DNA of 64,000 nucleotides from an uncultured Opitutia bacterium (GTDB lineage: Bacteria; Verrucomicrobiota; Verrucomicrobiia; Opitutales; Opitutaceae): the NCBI GenBank assembly GCA_903862955.1, contig CAIPAH010000016.1, positions 110,692 through 174,691 on the forward strand, given 5' to 3'. Shown here in pieces: positions 35,430 to 43,967 of this stretch. The notes under the pieces were generated by a model. That model had not been told where the DNA came from, searched no databases, and was given only the letters and a program-made list of their open reading frames with translations. The translations under genes were made by a program, and so were the position numbers. Each line of letters begins with the position of its first letter. Position 1 is the first letter of the stretch.

Positions 35430-35498
35430 ATAGGCAGCAATTATTTCAACTATCGATAGAAGTCACGTATAGTCCTCTCCGCTGACCCAAGTTGGGTC
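35430..35498. promoter_or_regulatory. divergent control region with two palindromes
   Basis: CTATCGATAG (35450-35459) is a perfect palindrome, flanked by further ATAG tetramers at 35430 and 35469, resembling LysR/OxyR-type sites. GACCCAAgTTGGGTC (35484-35498) is a second perfect inverted repeat in front of the small-protein gene. LysR autoregulation and control of the divergent gene are plausible. Confidence 0.45.
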
Positions 35499-35522
35499 GG
35501 CAAGACAACGAAAGATACTACT

Positions 35523-35708
35523 ATGAAACACGAACTCACCACCCTTGCGGTCACCCTCGGTCTTACCGGCGCCGCTACCTACCTGCTTTTCCGTGCTAAC
35601 CCCGCGATCAACGCGGACTCCTTGGTCGGCTTTGGCGTCATTTTGATGCTCCTGGCGATGGCGGCGGTCGAATACCGCATCACCTGGAAGAAGCTGTTCG
35701 GGCGGTAA
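35523..35708 (+). CDS. small two-helix membrane protein
   Basis: A 61-residue protein with two hydrophobic helices (LTTLAVTLGLTGAATYLLF and SLVGFGVILMLLAMAAVEY) and a basic C-terminus (RITWKKLFGR). I know no characterised family. It has its own strong terminator and is divergent from the LysR gene, so it may be a target of that regulator. Confidence 0.75.
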   Translation: MKHELTTLAVTLGLTGAATYLLFRANPAINADSLVGFGVILMLLAMAAVEYRITWKKLFGR

Positions 35709-35731
35709 GCTCGGCAAAGCGTTGAATGGCA

Positions 35732-35760
35732 AGGCCCGGAGCAATCCGGGCCTTTTTTTT
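35732..35760 (+). terminator. rho-independent terminator of the small membrane protein gene
   Basis: AGGCCCGGA-gcaa-TCCGGGCCT is a perfect 9-bp stem followed by a run of T residues (35753-35760). Confidence 0.93.
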
Positions 35761-35820
35761 GGCCTGTTTCCGGTGGCGGGGGAAACAATTTGGGGCGAGG
35801 ATAGACAAAACCCCGCTGCG

Positions 35821-36372
35821 ATGACGCTTTTCAGGAAAGCCCCCCAACAAGAACGCATGGAGGACATTCCTGACGATGAATCCTGGAGAGACTGGTTTCA
35901 GCACTACGGCCCGAAACTGCTGCTTTGCGCACGGCAGTGGACGCGGTCGTTGGCCGATGCCGAGGATGTCGTCCAGGAAGCCTTCGTCCGGTTTTGGCGC
36001 CACCAGCGCAAGCTCGGTGGGGAGCCGCAGGCGCTCCTGTTCACGTCCGTCCGCCGCGCCGCCACCGATCTCGCCCGCCGGAATGCCCGGCGCAGCGCCC
36101 GCGAGGAGCGGGCTGAGGGCGGACGCGAACTCCTCGAGCCCGTTTTTGAAATTCCCCAGGAAGGCGACGACCGCCGCTCCGACATCGAGACGGCCCTCCG
36201 CGGGCTCCCGCCGGAACAACGCGAGGTCCTCGTGCTCAAGATCTGGGGCGAACTCACCTTCGAACAAATTGCCACCCAGCTTCGCATCCCGCCCAACACC
36301 GCCGCCTCGCGTTACCGTTACGCGCTGGCCGCACTGCGTGAAGCGCTGAGTGCAGCCGATTGCCATGGATAA
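35821..36372 (+). CDS. ECF-type RNA polymerase sigma factor
   Basis: From ATG 35821 the protein has 183 residues. Region 2 contains LADAEDVVQEAFVRFWRHQ and region 4 LRGLPPEQREVLVLKIWGELTFEQIATQLRIPPNTAASRYRYALAALREAL. It overlaps the next gene by eight nucleotides, the usual layout of an ECF sigma factor with its anti-sigma partner. A second possible start is ATG 35857 (MEDIPDDESWRDWF). Confidence 0.92.
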   Translation: MTLFRKAPQQERMEDIPDDESWRDWFQHYGPKLLLCARQWTRSLADAEDVVQEAFVRFWRHQRKLGGEPQALLFTSVRRAATDLARRNARRSAREERAEGGRELLEPVFEIPQEGDDRRSDIETALRGLPPEQREVLVLKIWGELTFEQIATQLRIPPNTAASRYRYALAALREALSAADCHG

Positions 36373-36820
36373 GGAACTTCTGGAACTTGAAGCCGAGTTG
36401 AAGCGCCTGCGCCCGGTCCTCCCGTCGCGGGAACTCACCGCCGCCATCGGCCGCGATCTCGCCGCGCCGCCGGCCCGCCGCAACTTCTGGGCCTGGGCCG
36501 CGCTGCCGCTCGCCGCCGTCGCCGCCGGGGTGTTGTTGCTGCAGCCCACCCGGACGTCGGCTCCGGCGCCAGCCTTGGTTCAAGCCACGCCGGTCGCGCC
36601 CGCGGCTCCCGTCGCCAAGTTCAAGCCGGTGAGTGCTGAAAACGTGCTCTATGCCCAGAGCGACGACGGGCTCGTCACGCTCGCCGACGGCACCACCGCG
36701 CTCCGCTACCGCAGTTCCTACGTCGACACCATCACGTGGAAGAATCCCAACACCCAGGCTTCGCTGCGCTGGAGCGTTCCGCGCACCGAGGAGCGGGTCG
36801 TGCCCGTCAGTTTCCAGTAA
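36365..36820 (+). CDS. membrane protein next to the ECF sigma factor, probable anti-sigma factor
   Basis: A 151-residue protein: a cytosolic helical N-terminus (MDKELLELEAELKRLRPVL), one membrane helix (WAWAALPLAAVAAGVLLL) and a periplasmic C-terminal region (SYVDTITWKNPNTQASLRWSVPRTEERVVPVSF). It has no zinc-binding HxxxCxxC motif. The position overlapping the sigma gene and the single-pass topology fit an anti-sigma factor, but this is an inference from context. Confidence 0.6.
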   Translation: MDKELLELEAELKRLRPVLPSRELTAAIGRDLAAPPARRNFWAWAALPLAAVAAGVLLLQPTRTSAPAPALVQATPVAPAAPVAKFKPVSAENVLYAQSDDGLVTLADGTTALRYRSSYVDTITWKNPNTQASLRWSVPRTEERVVPVSFQ

Positions 36821-36821
36821 G

Positions 36822-36864
36822 ATCACCCACAACCAATAACCCATCACCGGTTATCCATCATCCC
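36822..36864 (+). repeat. period-7 repeat array in front of the PDZ gene
   Basis: Heptamers ATCACCC, ACAACCA, ATAACCC, ATCACCG, GTTATCC and ATCATCC fill the whole spacer from just after the anti-sigma stop to the PDZ-protein ATG. There is no Shine-Dalgarno sequence. It belongs to the set of start-codon-abutting arrays. Confidence 0.65.
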
Positions 36865-37902
36865 ATGAAATCCACCGTTCGTTATCTCGTTCCCCTGGTC
36901 GGCTTCGCCGTCGCGCTGCCCGCGATGCTGGCGCAAGACCCGGCCGCGCCCGCGGAACACCAGGAATTGCGCGTCATCGCCGGCCCCGACGATGCCACCC
37001 CGCCGCCGCATCGCGGCCATCACTTGATGCCTCCGGGCCCGCGGGAAATGGAAAGCGTCACCTTCCTCGGCATCGCCACGGTGCCGGTGAATCCCGTCCT
37101 GACCGACCAGCTCGGCCTGGCCAATGGCGCGGGCCTCGTCGTGACGATGGTCGCGCCCGACTCGCCTGCGACCAACGTGCTCAAGCAGCACGACGTCGTC
37201 GTGAAACTGGACGACCAGCTCCTCATCGAGCAGCGCCAGCTCGCCGTCCTCATCCGCAACCACAAGGAAGGCGACGAAGTCACGCTGACGTTCATCCGCG
37301 GCGGCAAGGAAACCACGGCCAAGGTGAAGCTCGCCAAGCATGAGGTGCCCAAGCTGGCCATGTTGGGAGACGGACAAGGCGCGGACCTGCTTAATTTTCA
37401 CCGCATGTTGATGAACGGCGAGGGTGGGGCGCCCGGCATGGGCCGGGAAGACATGGACCGCGTGCTCTCGCTGATGGAGCACGGCGGGCCCGGCGGCCCC
37501 GGCATGCCAGGCCCGGGCGTGGCGCACATCGAAATCAACCGCGACGACGGCCCCGGCATGCACTCCGTGTCGGTGAGCACGAGCAACAGCAACATGGTGT
37601 ACAGCGACGAGCAGGGCTCGCTCGACCTCACCATCAAGGACGGCAAGAAGACGCTCGTGGCGAAGAACGCCAAGGGCGACCAGCTCTATTCCGGTCCGGT
37701 CGACACCCCCGAGCAGCGCAAGGCGCTCCCTGCCGACGTGCGGGCCCGCCTCGACAAGCTCGAAGGCATGCAGGAATACAGCTTCAAGACCGACGGCGAC
37801 TTCACGCCCGGCGAGGTGAAGGACGCCCGCCAGCAGCATCACGGCATTTCACTGCCGGTGCCGCCGGCCGACCCGGCTCCGCGCCCGGCGCCGACCTTCT
37901 GA
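36865..37902 (+). CDS. secreted PDZ-domain protein
   Basis: From ATG 36865 the protein has 345 residues with a signal peptide (RYLVPLVGFAVALPAMLAQ). A PDZ domain follows (about 60-155): LGIATVPVNPVLTDQLGL, GAGLVVTMVAPDSPATNVLKQHDVVVKLDDQLL and LIRNHKEGDEVTLTFIRGGK, as in DegP/HtrA PDZ modules, but there is no protease domain. The middle is Gly/Pro/Met-rich (GGPGGPGMPGPGVAH), the end Pro-rich. It is third in the sigma/anti-sigma operon and may take part in envelope stress sensing. Confidence 0.82.
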   Translation: MKSTVRYLVPLVGFAVALPAMLAQDPAAPAEHQELRVIAGPDDATPPPHRGHHLMPPGPREMESVTFLGIATVPVNPVLTDQLGLANGAGLVVTMVAPDSPATNVLKQHDVVVKLDDQLLIEQRQLAVLIRNHKEGDEVTLTFIRGGKETTAKVKLAKHEVPKLAMLGDGQGADLLNFHRMLMNGEGGAPGMGREDMDRVLSLMEHGGPGGPGMPGPGVAHIEINRDDGPGMHSVSVSTSNSNMVYSDEQGSLDLTIKDGKKTLVAKNAKGDQLYSGPVDTPEQRKALPADVRARLDKLEGMQEYSFKTDGDFTPGEVKDARQQHHGISLPVPPADPAPRPAPTF

Positions 37903-37930
37903 GCTGAGCGCGTTTTAGTGGTGCAAGAAA

Positions 37931-37960
37931 AAGCCGGGTCCACGGGGACCCGGCTTTTTT
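37931..37960. terminator. bidirectional rho-independent terminator
   Basis: AAGCCGGGTC-cacggg-GACCCGGCTT with T residues on the right and A residues on the left. It lies between the convergent PDZ and DUF4199 genes and can serve both. Confidence 0.92.
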
Positions 37961-37981
37961 GCGGCCAAACTTGTCCGAAAA

Positions 37982-38524
37982 TCAGGCGCTGACGGGTGGC
38001 GTCAGGTTATCCTGGGCGGGGCGCTTCAGAAAGGCCGACGTGACGAGGGCCACGAGCGTTCCGCAAAGCGTAATGAGGATCAGGACGAAGATCCCGGAAA
38101 AGACGGGATTCATCATGAAACGGATGCCTTTTTCCATCTGCTCGATTTGCGCCGAGCCGGCGCCCTTGGCTTCGGCCTTGGCCGTGGCCACTTGAATGAT
38201 GACCTCAATGAAGCCGGGATTGATGACCTTCATGTAGAGATAGTTGGTCACGATGCCGAACAGGCCGGCGAAGAGCGAAATCCGGAAACCCGACAGCAAG
38301 GCCTGGCCGTAGCCAAATTCCTCGGTCACGGGCACCTCGTTGCGGCGGGCGCGGGTGCCCAGCACGATGAAGACAATGGCAAACACCCAAAACGCGATCT
38401 TGGAAATCAGATCGGCGGTGGCGAACTTCTCCACGTCTGAGTGATAACCGAGGAAATAAAACGCCAGGTTGAGGAGCATCAAGGCCAGCGTCAGGTAGAG
38501 GCCGTAGACAAGATTTGTTTTCAT
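37982..38524 (-). CDS. DUF4199 domain membrane protein
   Basis: A 180-residue protein with about four membrane helices (TNLVYGLYLTLALMLLNLAFYFLG, IAFWVFAIVFIVLG, FRISLFAGLFGIVTNYLYM, PVFSGIFVLILITLCGTLVALV) and FGYGQALLSGF in between. This matches DUF4199, common in Bacteroidota and Verrucomicrobiota, of unknown function. Confidence 0.8.
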   Translation of the reverse strand: MKTNLVYGLYLTLALMLLNLAFYFLGYHSDVEKFATADLISKIAFWVFAIVFIVLGTRARRNEVPVTEEFGYGQALLSGFRISLFAGLFGIVTNYLYMKVINPGFIEVIIQVATAKAEAKGAGSAQIEQMEKGIRFMMNPVFSGIFVLILITLCGTLVALVTSAFLKRPAQDNLTPPVSA

Positions 38525-38617
38525 TGCGCGCCCATCTTGGGCGCTGCAGCGACGAAAACAATCCCGCAGTGACCGGCGGCACGGCGGCGGGATGAATGGC
38601 CGGCCGGTGGTGGCAAA

Positions 38618-38854
38618 TCAGGCGGCGAGCCGGTCTTCCTGGCGCGCGGGCGCGGTGGGAAACCGCGTGGTGCGGGCGCGGCCCGGCTCCCAGGAGGAGC
38701 GGCGGGGACTGTAGTCCCGCACGGCGCCGAGGACGACGAGCATCGAGGACGCCGCGGCGTAGGAGCCGAGGGCGTGGGCACTGAAGGACAGGGCCAGGGC
38801 GAAAACGGCGAGTCCGACGAAGGCGGAGGCGGAAAGGAAAGGGATGAGTTTCAT
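38618..38854 (-). CDS. small hydrophobic protein of unknown function
   Basis: From ATG 38854 the product has 78 residues: two hydrophobic stretches (IPFLSASAFVGLAVFALALSF and YAAASSMLVVLGAV) and an Arg-rich C-terminal half with no features. The start has a GA-rich sequence upstream. It may be a small inner-membrane protein. Confidence 0.5.
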   Translation of the reverse strand: MKLIPFLSASAFVGLAVFALALSFSAHALGSYAAASSMLVVLGAVRDYSPRRSSWEPGRARTTRFPTAPARQEDRLAA

Positions 38855-38961
38855 GGCGGAGGAGCGTTGATGGTTACGCCCATGAGAACTCCGCTCCCCG
38901 GCAAAAGTTGCAGGATTTACGCACCGCCGGGAGGAGTGGTTTTTGGGCCGGATGACCGGCG

Positions 38962-40191
38962 TCAGGGCTTCAGGAACGCCCGCACCAGCCGCTTGTCGCC
39001 GTCGTTGGGCGCCGGGGTGAGCCGCAGCGCGGCGCACAAAAGGTTGTAGATGTGGACGTTCTCGACGGCGTCGAACGTCACGCCGCTCATGAATGACGGG
39101 CCGTGGGCGATGAGGATGCCGTGCATCGAGTCGAGCTGGGGATCAAAGCCGTGGTCGCCCTTGAGGAATCGCGAACGGACCGCCTTGAAATGGGCCCGCG
39201 TCTCGATTTCCCAGCCTTCCTCGGGCACGATCCAGACAGGCGGGATGCGGGCGTTGTCGGTCAGGTGGAAGCGCGCGGGCAGGTCTTGCGACCGATACGC
39301 CTTCGCATGTGGCAGGGCCGACAGCGCGCGCACCACGGAAGCGGCGTTGCCATCGAGCGGACGCAAGCCCGCGGCGGAGCCAAAGAAATCCACCTGCACG
39401 AAGGCGGGATCGAGGTAGTCATCGAGGATGATGACGCGCTCCGGGCTGATGTTGGTCATGCCGTGGTCCGAAACGATCACGAGGTTCACCGCCAGGTTTT
39501 CGGCCTTGAAGCGGTCCAGCATCTCACCGATGCGGCCATCGAGCATCTTGACCGTCGCGGTGAGTTCCGGGGAGTCGGGCCCGAACTTGTGCCCGGCGGA
39601 GTTTGTCTCCTCGAAGTAAAACGTGGTCACCACCGGTCGCTGGGCCGCTGGCAAGTGCAGCCAGTCGATGAGCTCGTCGAGCCGCTTCGGGAACGGAATG
39701 GTGTAGTCGTAGGTCTTCCAATACGTCGGGCGGATGCCCTGGATCTCGGCCTCGGAGCCGACCCAGAACGAACTCGCGCTGGGGTGGCCCTGCTTGACCG
39801 CGGTGACCCAGATCGGTTCGCCGCCCCACCAGCGATTATCGTGGGCCGATGCCGGCCGGTTGTAGTGGAAAAAGGTCTTCAGCGCCGGGTCGAACATCTC
39901 GTTGTTGATGATGCCGTGGTGCGCCGGGTAGAGGCCGGTCACGATCGAGTAGTGGTTCGGAAACGTATTGGAGGGATAAACCGGGATGAGGGCGCGCGCG
40001 GAGGAGCCTTCGCGCTTGAGTTGCTGGAGGTGCGGCGTCTCGGCGGGATGCAGCGCGATGTAGTCCCAGCGGAAGCCGTCCATCGAGATCAACACGAGCG
40101 GCGGCGGCGGAGCGACGGCGGGTTCGGTCGTGCAGCTGGCGAACAGCGCCACGAGGGCGAAGGCGGCGGGGAGGAGCAGCTTGGTTTTCAT
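38962..40191 (-). CDS. NPP-type nucleotide pyrophosphatase/phosphodiesterase lipoprotein
   Basis: A 409-residue protein from ATG 40191. The lipobox is LFASC (residues 16-20), so it is probably a lipoprotein. It belongs to the alkaline phosphatase superfamily: LVLISMDGFRWDYI (metal Asp), YPSNTFPNHYSIVTGLYPAHHG with nucleophile Thr, VIVSDHGMTNI (metal Asp/His) and a later HGILIAHGPSF (metal His). It should hydrolyse nucleotide pyrophosphate or phosphodiester bonds in the periplasm. Its start overlaps the stop of the Smr gene. Confidence 0.88.
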   Translation of the reverse strand: MKTKLLLPAAFALVALFASCTTEPAVAPPPPLVLISMDGFRWDYIALHPAETPHLQQLKREGSSARALIPVYPSNTFPNHYSIVTGLYPAHHGIINNEMFDPALKTFFHYNRPASAHDNRWWGGEPIWVTAVKQGHPSASSFWVGSEAEIQGIRPTYWKTYDYTIPFPKRLDELIDWLHLPAAQRPVVTTFYFEETNSAGHKFGPDSPELTATVKMLDGRIGEMLDRFKAENLAVNLVIVSDHGMTNISPERVIILDDYLDPAFVQVDFFGSAAGLRPLDGNAASVVRALSALPHAKAYRSQDLPARFHLTDNARIPPVWIVPEEGWEIETRAHFKAVRSRFLKGDHGFDPQLDSMHGILIAHGPSFMSGVTFDAVENVHIYNLLCAALRLTPAPNDGDKRLVRAFLKP

Positions 40192-40478
40192 CAGCGAAGG
40201 GTGACGACGGTGGCGCCCCAGGAGCCCGAACGGGCGTCGCCGAGGCGGTAGGTGCGCACGAAGGGGGACGAACGCAGCAGCGCGTGGACGCGCACGCGCA
40301 GCCGGCCCGTGCCCTTGCCGTGGATGATGCGGACGTCGGCGAAGTGGCGCGCGGCGCATTCCGCAAGGTAGGCGGGAATCAGCTCGGCGAGGTCCTCCGG
40401 CCGGAACGTGTGCAAGTCGAGTTCGCCCGTGATGGGAAACGGCACGGGGGCCGCGACGTGCGCCGGTTCGCGATTCAT
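40191..40478 (-). CDS. Smr domain protein
   Basis: A 95-residue protein made almost entirely of a small MutS-related domain: [21 protein letters not shown] (with the LDLH motif) and [20 protein letters not shown] (HGKGxG motif). Such stand-alone domains act as nucleases on DNA or RNA. Its ATG overlaps the stop of tatA and its stop overlaps the start of the NPP gene, so three genes are tightly coupled. Confidence 0.88.
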   Translation of the reverse strand: MNREPAHVAAPVPFPITGELDLHTFRPEDLAELIPAYLAECAARHFADVRIIHGKGTGRLRVRVHALLRSSPFVRTYRLGDARSGSWGATVVTLR

Positions 40479-40783
40479 GGCTGGGGCGACGGTGGCGGAG
40501 CAGGCGGCTCGAGGCGGTTGACGGGCGCGGCGGGACGCGGGCTGGGGGCCACCGGCTTGGGGGGCGGGGTCGGCTGGTCAGGTACCTCGTCGAGGGCGCG
40601 CTTGAACTCCGACTCGACGTCGCTGGCGGCCTTCTTGAATTCCCGGAGCGTCTTGCCGAGCCCCTTGGCGAGCTGCGGCATCTTGTCGCCGCCGAAGAGC
40701 AGCAGGACGATGAACAGCACGACGACCACTTCCCCGCCGCCGATGTCCGGCAGGAAGGCGAAGGAGGCGGGCAGCAAGGTCAT
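40475..40783 (-). CDS. tatA: TatA/TatE family twin-arginine translocase subunit
   Basis: A 102-residue protein from ATG 40783. After a short N-terminus it has [43 protein letters not shown]: one membrane helix, the FGGDKMP hinge and amphipathic helix typical for TatA. The tail is Pro-rich ([14 protein letters not shown]). It forms the pore for folded Tat substrates; tatC is not nearby. Confidence 0.88.
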   Translation of the reverse strand: MTLLPASFAFLPDIGGGEVVVVLFIVLLLFGGDKMPQLAKGLGKTLREFKKAASDVESEFKRALDEVPDQPTPPPKPVAPSPRPAAPVNRLEPPAPPPSPQP

Positions 40784-40826
40784 GGTCCAAGGTGACTCAA
40801 GAATCGTAAAAATGTAACGGGAAAAA

Positions 40827-41660
40827 TCACCGCCCCGTGGGCCGGTGCCGCCGGCGCCACGCGCGCGGGCTGGCGCCGCTGTGGCGCTTGAAGCGGAGCG
40901 TGAAGTAGAACGGATTTTCAAAACCCACGCTGCGCGCGACGACCGCCACCGGCTCCTGCGTGAATTCCAGGAGCTGCCGCGCGCGGTTGAGCCGCTGGAG
41001 TTCCAGGTAGCGCTGGGGCGTGTCGCCGGTCTGCGCGCGGAACAGGTGCGCAAAGCGCGAGGGCGAGAGACCGCAGTGCGCGGCGACGCGGGCCACGTTG
41101 AGCGGCTGGGCGAAATGCTCGCAGATGAACTCGAGCGAGTGGCGGATGCGGCTGTCGAGGCCCGCGGTCTCGCGGCGCGGGTTGGCCAGGTCGCACCACA
41201 GCAGGATTTCCTCGAGGGCGTTGAGTGCGAGCGCCTCGCGCTGGCGGCTGGGGCCGGCGTTGAGGCGGATCACGTCGCGGAACCGACGGACAATGTGCGG
41301 CGCGGTTTCCGCGTCACGCAGCGCCAGGTGGAGGATGCCCGGGGCGACTTGCGGCCAATCCAGCCAGGGCAGCCAGCCGGGACGGGGAACGAAGTGCGCC
41401 CAGAGCGGCTCCCACTGCCGCGCACCGCGGGCCGTCCCGTAGTCGTGCGGCACGCCCGGGCGCAGCAGGATCATATCGCCTGCCTGCGTGACCCGTTCGC
41501 CCCCGGTATGGCCGATGCGGCCGTGTCCGCTTAACGTGTAGATTAGCAGCCAGTCCCGCGTGCCCTGAGAGCGGGAGATGGCGTAGCGCGGACCTTTGTG
41601 GAAATGCCCCGTGACCAGCATGCCGGCGGGCGGGGCGGGGGCGTTGGCGGCGGAAGGCAT
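40827..41660 (-). CDS. AraC-family transcriptional regulator
   Basis: A 277-residue protein with an N-terminal cupin-like sensor ([31 protein letters not shown]) and a C-terminal double helix-turn-helix ([42 protein letters not shown]...[26 protein letters not shown]). It is divergent from the PhyH dioxygenase gene and probably regulates it; an inverted repeat lies between. Confidence 0.92.
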   Translation of the reverse strand: MPSAANAPAPPAGMLVTGHFHKGPRYAISRSQGTRDWLLIYTLSGHGRIGHTGGERVTQAGDMILLRPGVPHDYGTARGARQWEPLWAHFVPRPGWLPWLDWPQVAPGILHLALRDAETAPHIVRRFRDVIRLNAGPSRQREALALNALEEILLWCDLANPRRETAGLDSRIRHSLEFICEHFAQPLNVARVAAHCGLSPSRFAHLFRAQTGDTPQRYLELQRLNRARQLLEFTQEPVAVVARSVGFENPFYFTLRFKRHSGASPRAWRRRHRPTGR

Positions 41661-41688
41661 GGCGGACGGCAGGAGGATATTATAGGTA

Positions 41689-41714
41689 TTTGGCCTGACG
41701 ATTCATTGGCCAAA
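41689..41714. promoter_or_regulatory. inverted repeat TTTGGCC-N12-GGCCAAA in the araC/phyH spacer
   Basis: TTTGGCC (41689-41695) and GGCCAAA (41708-41714) form a perfect inverted repeat between the divergent AraC and PhyH genes, 26 bp before the PhyH start. It is a good operator candidate for the AraC protein; no binding data are available. Confidence 0.45.
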
Positions 41715-41740
41715 AACGGGATCAATGCTAGGCTATTCCC

Positions 41741-42571
41741 ATGGTTGCCCGCCGTGACTCCGCCCCTGCCCAGGAAATTGCCGCACAGGCGGGATTTTTC
41801 GCCCGTGAAGGCTACGCCCTCGCGCGCGGCCTGTTCACGCCGGCGGAGGTGACGGAGATCCGCGAGCTGTTCGCCGGGATGCACGACCAGGGTGTGCCCG
41901 GGTTTTACGAGCCGCGCAAGGAGGCGGACGGCGTGAAAAATCCGGATGACCCGCTTTTCCAGTTTCCGCGCGTAATGATGCCGCACCGGTTCAACGAGCG
42001 CGCCAAGCACTTCATGCTCCTGCCGCGCGTGGCGGACCGGCTGCGGGCCTTCTTCGGGGCGGATCCGGTCGCGACGCAGAGCATGTTCTATTTCAAGCCG
42101 CCCGGCGCACGCGGCCAGGCGCTGCACCAGGACCAGTTCTACCTGCTCGTCGAGCCGGGCTCCTGCATCGCGGCCTGGACGGCGATCGACGACTGCGACG
42201 CGGAAAACGGCGCGCTGCTCGTGGTGCCGAAGACGAATAACGCCGACGTCATTTGCCCCGCGGTTGCCGATGCGAACGAGAGCTACACGTCACACCTCGT
42301 GCCGGTGCCGAAGGGACTCAAGGCCCAGTTGGTCCCGATGAAGGCGGGCGACACGCTGTTTTTCAACGGGAGCCTAATCCACGGCTCGGGGCCGAATCGC
42401 TCGAAGACGCGATTCCGCCGCTCCTTCATCTGCCATTACGCCGCAGGCAACGTGCGCAAGATTTCCGGGTCATATCACCCGCTGGTGCGCATGGACGGCT
42501 CTCTCTACGAGGTGGAGCAGCAGGCTTCCGGCGGCCCCTGTGGCGAAGGCTGGAAGGGCTCGCTGCACTGA
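41741..42571 (+). CDS. phytanoyl-CoA dioxygenase (PhyH) family protein
   Basis: A 276-residue Fe(II)/2-oxoglutarate oxygenase. It begins with the PhyH pattern GFFAREGYALARGLFTPAEVTEIRELF, has LHQDQFYLLVEPGS with the His-x-Asp of the iron triad, AAWTAIDDCDAENGALLVVPKT, and GDTLFFNGSLIHGSGPNRSKTRFRRSFICHY with the distal His and the Arg for 2-oxoglutarate. The substrate is unknown; members hydroxylate lipids and many small molecules. Confidence 0.9.
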   Translation: MVARRDSAPAQEIAAQAGFFAREGYALARGLFTPAEVTEIRELFAGMHDQGVPGFYEPRKEADGVKNPDDPLFQFPRVMMPHRFNERAKHFMLLPRVADRLRAFFGADPVATQSMFYFKPPGARGQALHQDQFYLLVEPGSCIAAWTAIDDCDAENGALLVVPKTNNADVICPAVADANESYTSHLVPVPKGLKAQLVPMKAGDTLFFNGSLIHGSGPNRSKTRFRRSFICHYAAGNVRKISGSYHPLVRMDGSLYEVEQQASGGPCGEGWKGSLH

Positions 42572-42585
42572 GCCGCGTTGCGCGC

Positions 42586-42891
42586 TCAGACTTCCACTTC
42601 GATCTGGTCGCCCGTGATGAACACGGGGTAGACCGTGAGCGACTTTTCCGCCTGGCCGGGCATGCAGCCGGTGGTGACGTCGAAACGGATGGCGTGCCAC
42701 GGGCAGGTCACGAGGCAGCCTTGCACGCGGCCGTCCGACAGCGGGGCGCCGGCGTGCGGACACGTGTCGTCGACCGCATGGATTTTGCCATCGACGTTGA
42801 AGAACGCGATGCGCTGGCCCGCGACGGTGAATGCTTGCGCGGAGCCGGGCGGGATGGAGGCCAGGGCGGTGACGGGATGGCGTTGGGGCAT
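42586..42891 (-). CDS. Rieske [2Fe-2S] ferredoxin
   Basis: A 101-residue protein with the two Rieske boxes CPHAGAPL and CPWHAIRF, 16 residues apart, which bind the cluster through two Cys and two His. Length and lack of a membrane anchor fit a soluble NirD-like or dioxygenase-type ferredoxin. It is 6 nt downstream of the epimerase gene. Confidence 0.92.
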   Translation of the reverse strand: MPQRHPVTALASIPPGSAQAFTVAGQRIAFFNVDGKIHAVDDTCPHAGAPLSDGRVQGCLVTCPWHAIRFDVTTGCMPGQAEKSLTVYPVFITGDQIEVEV

Positions 42892-42897
42892 GGGGAA

Positions 42898-43821
42898 TTA
42901 TTTGACGGCGACGTTGACAGAAAAGATCCCGGTCTCGCCGGGAGGGACGAGGTGGAGTCCGATTTTGTGCTCGGGCGCGTTGGGCGGCCCCATCCAGGGC
43001 TCGACGCAGTAATACGGTGCATCGTCACTGCTGCTCCACGTGACGATGGCGGCGTCGGCAGGCGGAACCGGCGCGGTGCCGAGGCGCACAATGACGTCGC
43101 CCGGCTTTCCTTTTTCGCCGAATACGACGGCGTTGCTGCGGAGGCCGGTGTGGATGGTGTCAATGAGTGCCGGGTTCGCGAGATTCTCCTCGGCCTGCAG
43201 CGCCGGCCCGGGCAGGAGCTGCCCGGTGGTGAAGTCTTGCTTGTAGCGCTTCGTCGCCGGGAGCCGCAGCACGTAATCTTTGCGCACGGCGCCTTCGCTC
43301 CACGGCACCGTGAAATAGAAATGATGACCCGCGCTCCACGGCAGCGGTGACGTCCCGAGGTTGCGGAGGGCGTATTCGCACGTCAGCCCGAACGGTTCGA
43401 AGCGGTAGGTGACGGTGAATTCGTAGTCGAACGGGTAGCTCGCCAGCGCTTCGGCGCCGGGGACGAACTGCGCCGCGAAGCCGCCGGCGTCGAGGCGGGT
43501 GACCTTGAAATCACCCTGGCGCGCGAGCCCGTGCATCGGCATTGGCCGCCGGACACCCGCGGCGTCGCGCCAGAACTGGATTTCGCCGCGGTCATAGCTG
43601 CGGGCGTTGAACGGAAACAGCACCGGGTTGCCGCCCTTGATCTTCGCAAAATCAGCCAGCGAGGATGCCTCGGGCCAGTAAATCACGTCGCGCACCGAGC
43701 CGTCCCCGAGCGTGACGTGCCAGTTCATCAGCCGCGCACCCTTCTCGGGCAGGGCGAGGAAGGTGGACTGGCCCACCCGCCAGCGCGTCAGGGTCTGCCC
43801 GAGGTGGGAAATCTTCTCCAT
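42898..43821 (-). CDS. aldose 1-epimerase family protein
   Basis: From ATG 43821 the product has 307 residues. It has the galactose-mutarotase fold motifs PVLFPFNARS, PMHGLARQGDF with the substrate His, SAGHHFYFTVPW with the catalytic His, and YYCVEPWMGPPNAPEH with the catalytic Glu. It probably interconverts anomers of a hexose or hexose 6-phosphate. It leads a two-gene unit with the Rieske gene. Confidence 0.85.
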   Translation of the reverse strand: MEKISHLGQTLTRWRVGQSTFLALPEKGARLMNWHVTLGDGSVRDVIYWPEASSLADFAKIKGGNPVLFPFNARSYDRGEIQFWRDAAGVRRPMPMHGLARQGDFKVTRLDAGGFAAQFVPGAEALASYPFDYEFTVTYRFEPFGLTCEYALRNLGTSPLPWSAGHHFYFTVPWSEGAVRKDYVLRLPATKRYKQDFTTGQLLPGPALQAEENLANPALIDTIHTGLRSNAVVFGEKGKPGDVIVRLGTAPVPPADAAIVTWSSSDDAPYYCVEPWMGPPNAPEHKIGLHLVPPGETGIFSVNVAVK

Positions 43822-43967
43822 GGCCGCGAGTAAGGGCGGGCGGGGGTGGCGCGCAAATAATTTCCCTGTCACCGGGGCCGGGTTGGAAACGCCCGGGACT
43901 TTTGCAACGGCTTCGCGCTTGTGGCGGCGACCGGAAGCTGCGAGTCTGGCATCGAACCCCTTCGACC

